Shown: one piece after another, positions 32,015 through 45,138 of the stretch
Layout: the number at the start of each line of letters is the position of its first letter
Position numbering within the stretch: the stretch's first letter is position 1
Source of the DNA: Quercus robur
Lineage: Eukaryota; Streptophyta; Magnoliopsida; Fagales; Fagaceae
Direction: 5' to 3'
NCBI RefSeq assembly: GCF_932294415.1
Contig: NC_065538.1
Span: 75,369,834-75,433,833, forward strand
DNA: 64,000 nt
The notes under the pieces: generated by a model
Databases searched by the model: none
The model's input: only the letters and a program-made list of their open reading frames with translations
Told to the model about the DNA's origin: nothing
Position numbers and translations under genes: made by a program

Positions 32015-35000
32015 ATGGAGTTCGAGAAGAGAAAAGCGGCGACGCTAGCTTCACTAGCATCCTCAGACACCGACAAATCACCGAAGGGCACGTTGGACAC
32101 TCCCATCCTCCCTCTCATCAACACCCTCAACAACCATCCCTGCTACTTCACCACCAGCTCCTGCTCCGGCCGTATCTCTATCCTCTCCCAACCCATACAC
32201 CAAACCCAACCCAACAAAAAATCCAAAGGCGGCTCCTGGCTCTTCGTCTCCCACGACCCGGCCGATCCCGACTCGGTCATCTCCCTCCTCTTCCCCGACT
32301 CACCAACTCGCTCCCAATCCCAACCCGAACCCGAGTCCGAACTCGTCCTCCGCTTCGAACCGCTCATCGTCGCCGTGGAGTGCAAAGACCTCGCCTCGGC
32401 TCAGTCGCTGGTCTCCACGGCGAGGTCGGCCGGGTTCAGAGAATCCGGCATAACCAACGCGAACAACAAGCGCGTGATCGTCGCGATCCGCTGCTCGATT
32501 CGGCTGGAGGTTCCGTTGGGGACCACCGAGTCCGTCATGGTCTCGCCGGAGTTCGTTAGGTACCTCGTCCGCGTGGCCAACGAGAAAATGGAAGCGAACA
32601 GAATCAGAACCCAAGGCTTTCTCCGCGCACTGCAAAATGCCGACGTGGCAGAACCGGAACCGGAGCCGGAATCGGAATCAGAAGCTCGCGGCGACGATGA
32701 TGATGAACATTCCGGTAAAACTGAAATCACGTAGTTAAAAACGCAAAAGCAAAATTGAGTGAGTCAGTGGTTTGAATTTGAAAATATGATTTGGCAGGGG
32801 CAGATTTGAGTGTGCTGCGTGTGGTTCCGATAGTGGTTTCCGGTGAGGAGGCGGTGGAGAAGCTTTATCTATGGGGACACTCGGCGTGTAGTTTAGCTTC
32901 GGAGAAGAAAGTATTGGTTTTTGGTGGATTTGGAGGAATGGGAAGGCATGCGAGGAGGAATGAGGCTTTGGTGCTTGATCCAAATTCTGGCACATTGGAA
33001 GTGATTGGTGGTGTAGAGGGGAGTGGGAGTCCGAGCCCGCGATTAGGTCATAGTTGTTGTTTGGTTGGAGATTGCGCGTTTGTTATCGGAGGCAGGGGGG
33101 ATCCTGTGAATGTTCTTGGTGATGTGTGGGTGCTCAATAGAGCAAAGAGTGAATGGAGATTAGCAGAATGTAGTGGCAGTGTTTTCCCTCCAAGGTGAAA
33201 AGTTTAGCCTTTTTGTGCACTAATGCTTTTCTATTTTAGTACTTCTCATTTCATAGTTGAAAAAAAGGGGTATTGACTATCGGGTTTGATTAGCGGGTTT
33301 AAATTCATAACATCTTTGAAAGTCTAGGGATTGATTTGAAACTAACAGAACTATAGGGTTTAAATTTGCCATCTTTTAACTATAGTATAGGTTTAATTTA
33401 AAATCACCCCTAAAGAATAGGGTTTAAAATGTAAAACTCTAAAAAAGAATTCTGAAACATTAGTTTAAATTTTAGAGCATTAGTCACTAGTTTGAATCTC
33501 CCATTTCTTTATCTTCCCTTGGAGCCTAAACTATACTAGAACTGCCTGTGTCCTTGATATCATTATGTGCCTTGGTAGTTTAGTTTTGGAATCGAAAGCC
33601 TTAATAACCTTTATGAGAAATTGCTTCCAACTGCTATTAAAAATCTTGAATTTCATTGTAATGAAATACATGTAGGCTAGAGTACATTCGAATGTGCTTT
33701 GTTGATTGCTTATTTGCTTAAAATTTGGTGTGGGACCCACCAAAATAAGCTCAAAAAGTTTTTTTTTTTTGTTGAGTAATATCATGTGACCAAAATAAGC
33801 TCAAAATGATCAATCTTTTCAAAATATTTGTTTGTGACACAGGCATAGGCATGCAGCAGCTGCTGTAGGCTCAAAGATATATGTATTTGGTGGACTTGAC
33901 AATGACTCAATCTCTTCATCCTTTCATATCCTTGACACAGTTAACCTGCAATGGGAAGAGTTAGAGGTTGGTGGGGAACAGCCATGTGCCCGTCATTCTC
34001 ACTCTATGGTGGCATATGGGTGTAAGCTATTTATGTTTGGAGGGTACGATGGTGACAAAGCACTTGGAGACTTGTATAGTTTTGATGTTCAGGCATGTCA
34101 ATGGAAGAAAGAAAAGACAGCGGGAAGAGGTCCACATGCTAGGTTTTCCCACTCAATGTTTGTGTACAAAGATTATCTTGGGGTTATTGGCGGTTGTCCT
34201 GTCCGGCAACATTGTCAAGAGTTAGCACTACTTGATTTGCGGCTCCAAGTGTGGAAGCATGTGACACTTGATTCTGTTGGCAAAGATTTGTTTGTACGAA
34301 GTACAGCTAATGTCATTGGCGATGATCTTGTTTTGATTGGTGGTGGGGCATCTTGTTATGCATTTGGAACAAAGTTTAGTGAGCCAATGAAAATCAACTT
34401 GTTACCTTTAATGACTTCAAATGAAAATTTTATGCCTTCTAAAAATGGAGATGTGCATGGTACCCGCAGAAATGATGGGGTGACGGGGAATAAGAACGAT
34501 AGCTTTCAACATCCACGAATTGAAAATTTGCAAACTTTAAAAGAAAATCTTGACTTAAATTTCGATAGTGAATTACCTGGAATGAATGAAAGTCAGATGA
34601 TTGCTTCGCATTGGGTTCTACAACTTGAAAGGAAGTATGCAAAATTGGGGAAGGACATACTGAAGAAGTTTGGGTGGTTAGATCTTGAGAGGAAGGTTTA
34701 TTCTCGGGAGGACGGAAAACATATTTGTTTTCCTGTTACCAAAAAATTTTGTGGTGTATTTCATGAAAGGCAGCATCATTTGTTTGATGCATCTGAATTA
34801 GATAATGACCATTTATTGAAACCATTTACAGGAAAGGGGCTTTTGTTAAACGAGATCTCAAGTTTGGAAGCTTTGAATCTTTTAAAAGAGTGTGGTGCAA
34901 CTAAGCTGGTAGATGAGGTAGTTGAAGTCAAAAGAGCTGCAAAGTCTCCCTTAAAAGTAATGGGTGAAGCTGTGGCCTCGTTGATAAAGAATAGAGGCCT

Positions 35001-38000
35001 TTCAGAACAACTATTAGAGGAACTACCCACAAGGTTTGTGCTTTGTTTTGTTTTTGTTTTCTTGTTAGCTTCAGTGATATGGATTGAAAATAGACATGAA
35101 GTAGTCTAAAGTTCAGGCACTTTCTGGCACTTTATAGTTTTCTAGTGGAGGCAATGTCCATGTACTGTAGTGTTGCTCATTTAAATTCTTCTGGCCTTTT
35201 CAGATGGGAGCGACTTGGTGATATTGTTGTGCTTCCAGTCACATCCTTCAAGGATCCTGTATGGGACTCAATTGGGGCAGAGGTTTGGCCTGTTGTTGCC
35301 AAATCACTTAATACTAATCGTCTTGCCCGCCAGGTAAGCTATATACTTGAATTATGTTATGTTGCTCCAGATGTTAATTGTTAAGGATTGTGAATTTTAT
35401 TCAAAAATTTTTCCCTAGACTCTCTGCCTTGACATCTCTTGCATGGGAGGGGGGTCCGTAGTTTCTCCCTTGAGTCCAAACATTTTCAGTTAGTTTTAGA
35501 GGAAGGGGGTCGTTATTTTAAGTTACAGATTTTTGAGAGGGGCAAATTCTTTATGAGATCAGTTTTTTTGGGCAAGAATGCAGCACATTGGTTGATGTTT
35601 AACATAGAACACATTGTTGTTGGGGTGAGCCCCAAACAATTTTTTACTCTTAGAGAAGGAGACACAGCTTTTACTCTCCAATGGAGTTCCAACTCCTCTG
35701 GCCAGTTCTTGCTGTTGACTGGGCTCAAAACAGGTGGGTCTAGGAGGTCGATTATCATACTGGAAGGTAAAGAGAGATTTGGCTGGAGGGCTTTTGGCCT
35801 TGAACTTAGAAAAGTGTTGAATCCTTCTCATTATGCAGTGGAAATAAATGGTCCCAAATTCATTCCTCAGGTGCGGAGGTTCAACCTGGAGGCTCATTCT
35901 AGAACTTTTGCTGAAGTTGTACAAGGCTTTCATGGAAGAACAGAGGATAGAAAGAAGCCTATGCAACCAGGAGTCTCAATCAAGGGGAAGATACCACATA
36001 AAGGAGAGGAGAAGATGGGGGAGAATCTGAGAATCACAGGTGCTAAAGTAAGGGATTTTCCGGTGAAGTTATCTAATAAGATGGAGGGGGTGGGAGGGGT
36101 TAGGAGGGAGAGCTGCATTCTTGAGGAGGCAGAGGGTGGTGAGCAAACTTTGGCAGACCCTAGGATCAGTGTCCCTAGCAGTAGTTTGAATTCAAAAGTT
36201 TATGACAAAAGGAAGAAGAGTGACGTTTGGAGTGCTGGCTGGTCAAGGAGAGGTCTTGTCGTGGAAGTTGATGTGATAGGAAGGAGGCGGGTTTTCTGGG
36301 AGAGAAAGAGAGGGGGTGGTACGAAGTGCAGAGTTGTTTCTCGAGCAGTTGGAAGGGAGAGTATCATGGAAGATTCTAATTCTCTTAAATGGGTTCCTAA
36401 GAGCTTCAAACGGGCTGTTGTTAAGCCTTATTTGGGCCTTGGAACAAGCCCAGAGCTGACTGACCTAGGAGTGGGTTTCCTTAAACCAGTGTTCTCTGGC
36501 CCAAGTACTTTTGAAGTGGGAGAGGGCTCGTTGGCTGGTGGTGGAGGCTCAGCCCAGGCCCCGTTGAAGGCTGTTCCTGAGATTGGAGTTCCGGCCTGGC
36601 GCGCGAAGTATTTGGTAGATGGTTCCTCTCTCGCTGGTAGCTCTGGCGAGCTCGTCGTCGACTGTAGATCTGGCGAGCCACCGTCGCCACCGGAGGCCGA
36701 CGGTTCCTCTCTCGCCGGTAGCTCCGATGAGCTCTCGTTGGATCTGGGTAAGGCCGATGGCCCTGGCGATGCCGGAACCAGCTCCGACGAGCCGTCGTTC
36801 TCACCGGGAAAGTCTGACAAACTCTCCTCCGTTGGTACTAGCTCTGGTGAGCTCACGGTGTTTCCAGGTAAGGCAGAAAGGGCGATTTCGAGGCCTTTGG
36901 TTGAGTGTTTCCTTTCTGGTTTGTTTCTGAGTTTTTTGAGGACTGGGCTTGTGGTTTTGGGGGATCAAGAAGGGGATGATGGTGGCTTGGTCAGCCTCAC
37001 GCCGATTGCTGCCCTTGAACCTGAGCATCCCAGGTTAGTGGAGTTACCCACAAAGACATTGTGTGCTGTCCCTGGGGCGAGTGTTTTAGTGAAGGAAGAA
37101 TGGAATCTTTCAGATAAGGGTTTGGGTGGAGAGGATAGCTTACCTGTCCCTCTGATGTCTATTACTCCCTCTGGGCTACACTTGTCAGCTGAACTGAATT
37201 GTGGTAATGAGGCAGTGGGGTGTGAAAATATATTGGATACTTCAAGATGGGTGAAGAATAGACTCCCTGGTTTCAGTAAACTGGTGGGGTTGCCTTTGAA
37301 CCGTCATGAGAAGCTATGCATCGCATTGTTACAAAAGATTGAGAAGGAGACGGAGACTGCTAAAGCGGTGAACAGGAATGTTACTCTCTCTAGAAAAGCT
37401 GGTATCTATAAGGATAAAGGGAAGAGAGAGCTGAGGAACCTGCAATCTTCGGTTAATTATGACAGCAGGTAGTGTGTTGGCTGTTGAGCTAATATTCAGT
37501 TGGGATATTCTTGTATTTATGAATTTAAAAATTCTCTCTTTGAATGTTAGGGGTCTGAATGACCATCAGAAACGTTCTATTGTTAAAAATTTACTGCGTG
37601 GTTGGAAGTGTGATGTAATTTGCCTTCAAGAAACTAAACTTACTGGCATGGACAGACAGATGGTGGGGAATTTGTGGAGTTGCCCCTTTGTGGATTGGGT
37701 GGCTTTGGACGCTGTCCAGACAGCCGGTGGGATTCTGCTGATGTGGGATAGGAGGGTTTTAGAGAGGACGGAAGTTTTGGTGGGTTCTTTCTCTGTGTCT
37801 GTTCGGTGGCAAGGGGTGGGAGACGGTTTCAGTTGGGCTTGTTCGGGGGTTTATGGCCCTATTGATAACAATGCGAGGGGATTAATGTGGGATGAGTTGG
37901 TTGGTGTTCAGCAATACTGGAATGTCCCTTGGTGTTGTATTGGGGATTTCAATATTGTCCGCTTCCCTAGTGAACGTTTGGGTAATTTTCGTCTCACTCC

Positions 38001-41000
38001 GGCAATGGAACTATTTTCGGAATTCGTCGAGGACCTTAATTTGATTGATTTGCCCTTGGAGGGAAGGAGCTATACATGGTCTAGAGGGTCAGTTCGGCCT
38101 TCGATGTCTAGGATAGACAGAGTTTTGGTGTCTCAGGATTGGGAGGAGCATTATCCGGACGTGATCCAACGGATTTTACCTCGCCTTGTTTTTGACCATT
38201 TCCCTATTTTAGTGGAGGTGGGGGGAATGGCGAGGGGGAAAAGTCCGTTTAGGTTTGAGAATATGTGGCTCAAGACGGAAGGCTTTATTGATAGAGTTCA
38301 GTCTTAGTGGAATCGTCATTCTTTCTCTGGCACTCCTAGTTTTGTGTTTGCCAAAAAATTGAAGGCCTTGAAAGAGGACATCGTTCGGTGGAATCGTTTG
38401 GAGTTTGGTCATGTTGGTCGCAAAAAGTCTCAATTATTAGAGACTTTGAATTCTCTAGATGCCTAGGAAGGGGAGTTTGGTCTCTCTGATGCAGAGTCTT
38501 GTGAGAGAGCGGTGGCGAGATCTGAAGTTGAGAATCTTCTCTCCTTGGAAGAAATCTCTTGGAGATAGAAATCCAGGATGTTATGGATTAAGGAAGGAGA
38601 TAACAACACTAAATTCTTCCATAGGATGGCCAATTCCCGGAGAAGGTTTAATCACCTGAGTTTTTTGGAGGTGGATGGGGTGATCTATGAGGAGGAATCT
38701 GAGATGGCTGCTCAGGTTGTACATTTTTATAAAAATTTGTACCAGGAGTCAGAAGAGTGGAGGCCCTTTGTGGAAGGTCTGGAGTTTGATCAGATAGATG
38801 GGTCGGAGAGGGGTTGGCTTGAAAGGAGGTTTGAGAAGGAGGAGATTCTTCTAGCTCTTAATGAGTTGGGGGGAGATAAAGCTCCAGGTCCAGATGGTTT
38901 CTTTATGGCTTTTTTCCACCATTGCTGGAGAGTGGTGGAAAGAGATGTTCTAACAGTTTTTGAGGAGTTCTATCATCATAGTAAGTTTGAGAAATCTCTG
39001 AATGCGACCTTTATAGCTCTTATTCCCAAGAAAAATGATGCTTCTAATATTCGAGACTTCAGGCCTATCAGCTTGGTGGGGAGCTTGTACAAGATTTTGT
39101 CGAAGGTTTTGGCAAATAGGTTGAAACAGGTATTAGATCAACTGATTTCTGAGTCTCAAAATAGTTTTGTGGGAGGTAGACAGATTCTTGACTCAGTTCT
39201 TATTGCTAATGAGTGTGTTGATAGTCGTGTTAAGAGCAAGATTCTGGGGGTTATTTGTAAGCTTGACATTGAGAAAGCTTATGATCATGTGAATTAGGAG
39301 GCTCTTCTAGATCTTTTGAAGAGAATGGGCTTTGGGGAAAAATGGTGTAGATGGATTCGCACTTGTATCTCTACTATCCAGTTTTCTATTTTGATTAATG
39401 GGGCGCCAGCTGATTTTTTTGGGAGCACGAGGGGTTTAAGACAAGGGGACCCGCTATCTCCAATGCTGTTTTTGGTTATGATGGAGGTTTTAAGTAGGAT
39501 GTTGAAAAGAGTAGAAGGTGCTGGCTTGATCAAGGGTTTCCAAGCTGTTGGTAGTCGGGGTGTAGGGGAATGTGTCTCGCATCTTCTGTTTGCGGACGAT
39601 ACTATTCTATTCTGTGATGCGGATGTGGAGCAGATCCTTCATGTGCGGATGCTTCTCCTTTGTTTCCAGGCTGTGACAGGTTTGAAGGTTAATGTCTCGA
39701 AGAGCAAGCTGGTTCCTATAAGGGAGGTTAATAATGTTCATGCCTTGGCAGAGATTCTGAGTTGTCGGATTGGGTCTTTGCCTATGACCTATCTTGGTAT
39801 GCCGTTGGGGGCTTCCCATAAGTCCCCTTCTATTTGGAATCCTATCTTGGAGAAATTTCAGAGGAAATTGGCTGGGTGGAAGAAGTTGTATTTATCTAAA
39901 GGTGGTAGGTTGACGCTGCTTAAGAGTACGCTTTCTAGCCTTTCTACTTATTATTTATCCCTTTTTACCATTCCCTTGCATGTGGCTAATAAGATTGAGA
40001 AGATTCAGAGGGACTTCTTGTGGGGGGATTCGAAGCTTCATTTGGTGGGGTGGGATAAGGTGTGTGCTCCTAAGGTTAATGGTGGTTTGGGTATAAGGAA
40101 GTTAACTACGTTTAATAAAGCGTTACTAGGAAAATGGCTATGGCGGTTTGGGGTTGAGGTGACTCGTCTTTGGCGGAGGGTTATAGCTTTGAAGTTTGGG
40201 GAAGAGTGGGGGGGTTGGTCGTCCAAATTAGGCAGGGGTGTTCATGGGTGTGGTTTATGGAGAAGTATCCGGAAAGGTTGGGAGGTGTTTAGCAAACACA
40301 TCCGATTTGAGGTAGGGGCGGGGGATAGGGTGAAGTTTTGGACGGATCTATGGTGTGGGGACTTACCTCTCCATCTATCCTTCCCGGTTGTGTATGGGAT
40401 TGCTATTAATAAGGAGGCATCTGTAGCCTCGTCTCTCAAGCGTCTGGGAACCGAGGCCCGGAGAAGTTGGAAGGTTCTCCTTCTTAGAAATCCGAATGAT
40501 TGGGAGTCGGGTGTTGTGGATGATTTCCTTCATTCTCTGGGTTCTAATTTACCTCCATCTGAGCAAAGAGACCGTATGATTTGGAAACTGTCAAAGAAGG
40601 GGGTTTTTGATGTTCGATCGTTCTATGATAAGCTTCGATGTCCCTTGCCTATTCCTTGGAAAGGTGTTTGGAAGGTTAAGGCTCCTACGCACGTCTCCTT
40701 CTTTGTTTGGTCTGCAGCTTGGGAAAAGATTCTTACAGGGGACATTCTGCGGTGTAGAGGCTTTGATTTTGTTGATTGGTGCATTTTGTGCCGCAGTAAT
40801 GGGGAGACGGCGAATCACTTGCTTCTTCATTGTGGAAAAGCTTTTCAGATGTGGAGCCTGGTGTTTAGATCTTTTGGGATTTCTTGGGTCTTGTCAAGAT
40901 CAATTGCAGATACGCTTTTCGGCTGGTGGAACTGGCTCGGAAAGCACTCTTCTAGAGTTTGGAATCTAGCTCCGTTGTGCCTAATGTGGTGCATTTGGAG

Positions 41001-41680
41001 GGAGCGAAACTGGCGTACTTTTGAGGACAGGGACAAAACTGATGACCAACTGCTCGCTTACTTTAGTGGCTCTCTTTTTGATTGGTCTAGGGCTTGGGGA
41101 CTCACCTCTAGTAATTCTATCCCTATGTTCCTTAGTTCTCTTCTTTGTAATTAGTTCTTTGTTGGTTCCGCTTGTTTTCTTGTTTTCTCCTTTTCTTCTC
41201 CCTTTTTTGTTTCCTCCTCTGTACTCTCTGTTCTTCCTTTTGTTTTCTTGAGGTATTTAATATAATTTTCTTACTTATCAAAAAAAAAAATGTTATGTTG
41301 CTCATTGATGACTACTTTTCTTCATTTTGTTTCAGAATACATTCTTTGTGTTGATTCTGTGAAAGTGTGTAGTCAATTTTTTGGTTCATTGAACCTCGGT
41401 TGTCATTTTAAAGTAAAACTAAACTTAATATTTGAGGATATGGGCTTCTTTTAGGATTGAATTACATGTGATACATACATTGAAAGATGATATAAAAGCA
41501 CATTGACTGTAACCAAAATTTAATTTTACTCTTCGAATGAACATATTCTGTCCCAGAGTTCAGGCACATCATCATCAATTGATTCAGATAATTTATATAG
41601 ATCCTTCCAACATGGGAACATTGTCATGACATGATCCTATTGTCTTTACTATTATTGTTATTATTATTATTATTATTATT

Positions 41681-41723
<43 letters not shown>

Positions 41724-44700
41724 CTAAATTATTCTCCATATTGTTTATTAGTCATATTTTAAAACTAATTATGTAGTATATCCTGACCAACAGGCCACTA
41801 GCAATGATTGTCATATTTGTCTTTCCTGAAAGGTGTTGACATTTTGTTTTCCTAGCAGGTGATATATTATAACACTAATAGTTCAAACTGTAAGCTTTAA
41901 AACTACATACCATGTTCGATCAGAATGAGTTGCAGAAATTCTCATCTGAATTTCACTAACTAGAAGGTTTTCCAATGCTTGTCATTGCTTTGTAGTGAAT
42001 TGGGTTTTGCTCATATCTTAATTACTTTTTTTATGGTATTTCTAGGGCAGAGTTGCACCAACAGGAACAAGGGACAGTACTTTGGAGATTCTAGTTGGAG
42101 ATAATGGTTGGGTTGATCATCGCGAAAATGGAATTCTCTATTCTTTTAATGCTACTAAATGTATGTTCTCCTGGGGAAATCTTTCTGAGAAACTCCGTAT
42201 GGGCCATCTAGACTGTAAAGATGAGGTTATTGTGGATTTGTTTGCTGGAATTGGATATTTTGTGCTGCCATTTCTTGTCAGGTATGCTGTAATTTTCTCT
42301 GGATTCCCTATAGGATTGGTTTTACTAGTCAAGAGTCCTCTTGTCTACTTGTCACATGAGTTGATATGAATAGGGAGACTAAACATTAGGCAGCGTACAA
42401 CTGGAGATAAGAGGATATATAATCTTTACACATGTATCAAATTTCATACATGTAATGCTCTTAAAAAAAATTCTTGAGAATAATTAATATAGGATTACAG
42501 CCATTAAGCTTTAACCCAAATGGCACCTCCTCTTGCAGGAGCAAGATAGAGGGTGAGATTGTGGGTTCGAGACCAGTTGTTGCATGTGTAACTTACCAAT
42601 AAAAAAGAAGTGTAGTATTACTATTATGCACATTAGTCTGCTGGACCTCTGGCTTATGATACCTCCTGAATTAAACCCAATGGATGATTGTACATGGAGC
42701 CTTCTAGCAGTCTACATTTTTTTTGATGGGTAGGTTACACATGCACTTGATGGGTCTTGAACTCATGACCTCACCTTCCTCCTAACCCTTATAAGGGGAG
42801 GAGGTGCCAATTGAGTTAGAGCTCATTGGCATCTGCTCTTTTACAATCATTTCAACTGCTTGATCATTTGTACACTAATAGTGACCTGATTGCTAAACTT
42901 CCTTGGTCAGGGCCAATGCAAAACTAGTTTATGCTTGCGAATGGAATCCCAATGCCATTGAGGCACTCCAACACAATCTACAAGCCAATTCAGTTAGTGA
43001 TCGTTGTATCGTACTTGAAGGAGATAACCGGATTACAGCACCTAAAGTAAGTCCATACACTGATTTATTTTGTTAGTTAATAAATACTAAATAGTCAAGC
43101 TGTAGCACTAGCATATCATGATTAAATCCCTATTATTCTAAGTTAATGAAAATTTTCTTGTCTAGTGATTTAGAGAGGAAATTTTAACTGACAATGTAGA
43201 TTTGAAGGTCATGACTGGTTAATATATGTTGTCCTGTCAACTTTCCTGTGTAATGTTTGATGAACATTATTTTTTTTTTTTGATAGGTTGATGAACATTT
43301 TTAAATGCTTGATTTTGAACTTAATTTGGAAGACAAATTATTATACTTAGATGCTTCTTATATTCTTATTAAGTCAAGAACTGAATTTAAGATGTAGGCA
43401 ACCACAACCCACCTAATAGTTGCCTAAACCAAAGTCCGAGGAGATCTTCTGAGGTGTCAGTTGAATGTGTTATCTTTTGATGCTACAAATTAAATTTAGA
43501 AGCACACAGCCAACTGTTGATGGTTGAAACCTTTTATGGCTGGTTTGCGACAGATTGTGAAACCATCCTTTGTTGATATAGAATACTGATGCAATGAGCT
43601 AGTTTGCAGTGGCTGTTATTTTACACTGGTCCAAAAGGAAAAGTTTATCATGAAAGCATGCATTAATGTACAAGAAGATGGACTGCTCTGATTTATTCCT
43701 TTTGATTTTCTGCTTGCAGGGTGTTGCTGATCGTGTCTGTCTTGGTCTCATTCCAACAAGTGAGGGTAGCTGGGTCACTGCTGTAAGGGCATTAAGGTAA
43801 CTGCCAATACTCTGTATATGGTTCCATTCAATGACTTGTTTTTTTTGTTTTGTTTTGTGGTCCAAATTGTCTTCAGCTTCCAGGAAATATTTAAGACTGC
43901 ATTACTTCAAATTTTTGTTATTTACTTTTCAAAATGTTTAAAATTTCTATGTATCCTTTCATTGCATTGTTTCTTGTTGCTGTTTTGTTTTGTAGTTTGA
44001 AACGTCTCAAATGTCCAGGAAATGTTTCAAATTCTGAACAACCTTAGTGTTAAAACTTCTATTCCTGGCTTAGGTTTTGTTTCCAAATATACATTAATTT
44101 CCACGAGATTCTTTCTTATCCAAGGCATGTGGACTTTGGATTGAAATTGAAATGTATTTTCCTTATGTGCATGTGCCTTTTCTCTTTCAAATCAGAAGTC
44201 ATTTTACATTTCCTTTTGTACTTAATACACATGTTACTGAGATTGCTTTAATGTTGCACTAAGTACTGAAATATATTTTAGCCTACAATTTATCACTCTG
44301 TGTGCGTGTCTCCAAATGTGGTGAAAATAAAATAGAGGGAGGTAAAATTACAGGGTTCTAATGTTCTGTGGAGCTTAATGTAGCTGCAATTAAGATAGAT
44401 GCCTATATTTAGTGGAAAAGGTTTGTCATGATGCCTTTGTGGCCTCTTACCATCTGTTTCTGATTAGCTTTTCAGAGCAGACTTAAATTATATATACTCT
44501 TTAACTCATCAACTCATCAGGGTACCTAGTAAGTGAAAATTTATATCTCAAAGTGTAAGTTTCTCATTCATTGGAACCTAAAAATAGCATCTGGATTTTG
44601 GAAACCATTAATACATGTCTTTAGCTACAGTTTTGTTTTCACTGTTTGTGATTGGTTTTGAGAAGCTTAATCTCAGATTCTCAAGTAAACTGGATCCAAA

Positions 44701-45138
44701 TTTGAAGAAAAAATTGTTACATTTATTCTGCCCGAATTAAGGTCTGAATTATAGATTCAATTGCATAAGAGATCTTAGTTCCTATTTCTTTTGACCGTCT
44801 TTTCTTATATTGGTAACACTAATAATGCAGGAGTGCGGGTGGGATGTTACATGTGCATGGAAATGTAAAGGACTCAGAGGAGGGTTTGTGGACAGAACAT
44901 GTTTTGAAATCAATATCTGAAATTGCTAGATCTGAAGGTATTGTCTTCTTGGCTTAATAGGTGATGCTTGGACGTGTTGAAATTATGCTGAGGACGTGTA
45001 AATTGTTAACTATCTCCTTTCTGATTCACAGGTTATTGCTGGGAAGTTTCAATAGAACACGTGGAGAGAGTGAAGTGGTATGCCCCGCACATCCGCCATC
45101 TTGTTACAGATGTAAGATGCAGACCAGCCCAAAGATAG
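32015..45138 (+). CDS. TYW2/3/4: tRNA wybutosine-synthesizing fusion protein TYW3-kelch-TYW2
   Basis: Nine exons: 32015-32714, 32798-33194, 33843-35033, 35204-35333, 42046-42281, 42911-43046, 43720-43796, 44831-44937 and 45032-45138. All junctions are GT-AG and all phases agree, giving 1,026 residues. Residues 1-233 are a TYW3 methyltransferase domain ([46 protein letters not shown]). About 240-545 form kelch repeats ([29 protein letters not shown]), comparable to the kelch half of TYW4. About 615-1026 are a TYW2 (Met-10+ class) aminocarboxypropyl-transferase with the AdoMet motif DLFAGIGYF near residue 870 and [12 protein letters not shown]. The order matches the Arabidopsis At4g04670 fusion. 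It acts on the hypermodified guanosine 37 of cytosolic tRNA-Phe, TYW2 before TYW3. Intron 4 is 6.7 kb because of a LINE; no coding damage is seen. Confidence 0.95.
35439..37472 (+). pseudogene. LINE ORF1 (nucleic-acid-binding gag-like protein)
   Basis: Open frame of about 678 codons beginning after a TGA at 35430. There is no ATG until residue 39 of the frame, so the original start may have been lost. The N-terminal part ([30 protein letters not shown]) resembles the start of plant L1 ORF1 proteins. The middle is Ser/Gly/Pro-rich with repeated SSLAGSS(G/D)EL and TSS(D/G)E units (36615-36860). The C-terminus ([20 protein letters not shown]) is helical and charged. I see no clear CCHC knuckle. 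The frame overlaps the start of the ORF2 frame by a few bases. Confidence 0.7.
37519..41154 (+). pseudogene. LINE ORF2: endonuclease, reverse transcriptase, zf-RVT; four premature stops
   Basis: From the ATG at 37519 ([15 protein letters not shown]) the AP-type endonuclease motifs are all present: LNVRGLN, QETK, GVYGP, GDFN, SRIDR and FDHFP. The RT follows, with [30 protein letters not shown] and the active site FADD, then a zf-RVT region ([18 protein letters not shown]). TAG stops lie at 38305, 38464, 38566 and 39295. The last one directly follows AYDHVN, where plant LINE RTs usually have Trp. Otherwise the frame is unbroken, so the insertion is fairly young. All four stops can be explained by C-to-T changes on one or other strand. 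Confidence 0.9.
41650..41722. repeat. Compound (TTA)n(TTG)n microsatellite in intron 4
   Basis: About ten TTA units are followed directly by about fourteen TTG units, downstream of the LINE in the host intron. Confidence 0.9.
42507..42608 (+). mobile_element. tRNA-derived SINE fragment in intron 5
   Basis: It contains a pol III B-box-like GGGTTCGAGACC (42571-42582) and an upstream A-box-like segment (TTAACCCAAATGGCACC), and ends in an A-rich tail (AATAAAAAAG). The reverse copy at 42715-42830 confirms the limits. Confidence 0.65.
42715..42830 (-). mobile_element. tRNA-derived SINE fragment in intron 5, inverted copy
   Basis: On the minus strand it reads TAACTCAATTGGCACCTCCT ... GAGTTCAAGACCCATCAAG ... 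GTGTAACCTACCCATC and then an A-run, matching the forward copy at 42507-42608 with extra bases in the middle. The two form an inverted pair about 105 bp apart inside one intron. Confidence 0.65.

Larger units (their letters stand above)
35368..41290 (+). mobile_element. L1-type LINE inserted in intron 4 of the wybutosine gene
   Basis: The element ends in a 10-nt A tail (41281-41290) and is flanked by a perfect 14-bp duplication, ATGTTATGTTGCTC (35354-35367 and 41290-41303). This defines the insertion exactly. It carries ORF1 and ORF2 in the same orientation as the host gene and looks near full length (5.9 kb). ORF2 has four premature TAG stops, so the copy is inactive or nearly so. The host splice sites (35333/35334 and 42045/42046) are untouched. 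Confidence 0.95.

Noticed and set aside
32143-32730. Antisense frames of about 80-111 codons
   Set aside because: They mirror the GC-rich TYW3 exon; the plus-strand exon fully explains the lack of stops.
36428-36856. Antisense and alternate frames of 103-142 codons within LINE ORF1
   Set aside because: By-products of the Ser/Gly/Pro-rich repeat region of ORF1.
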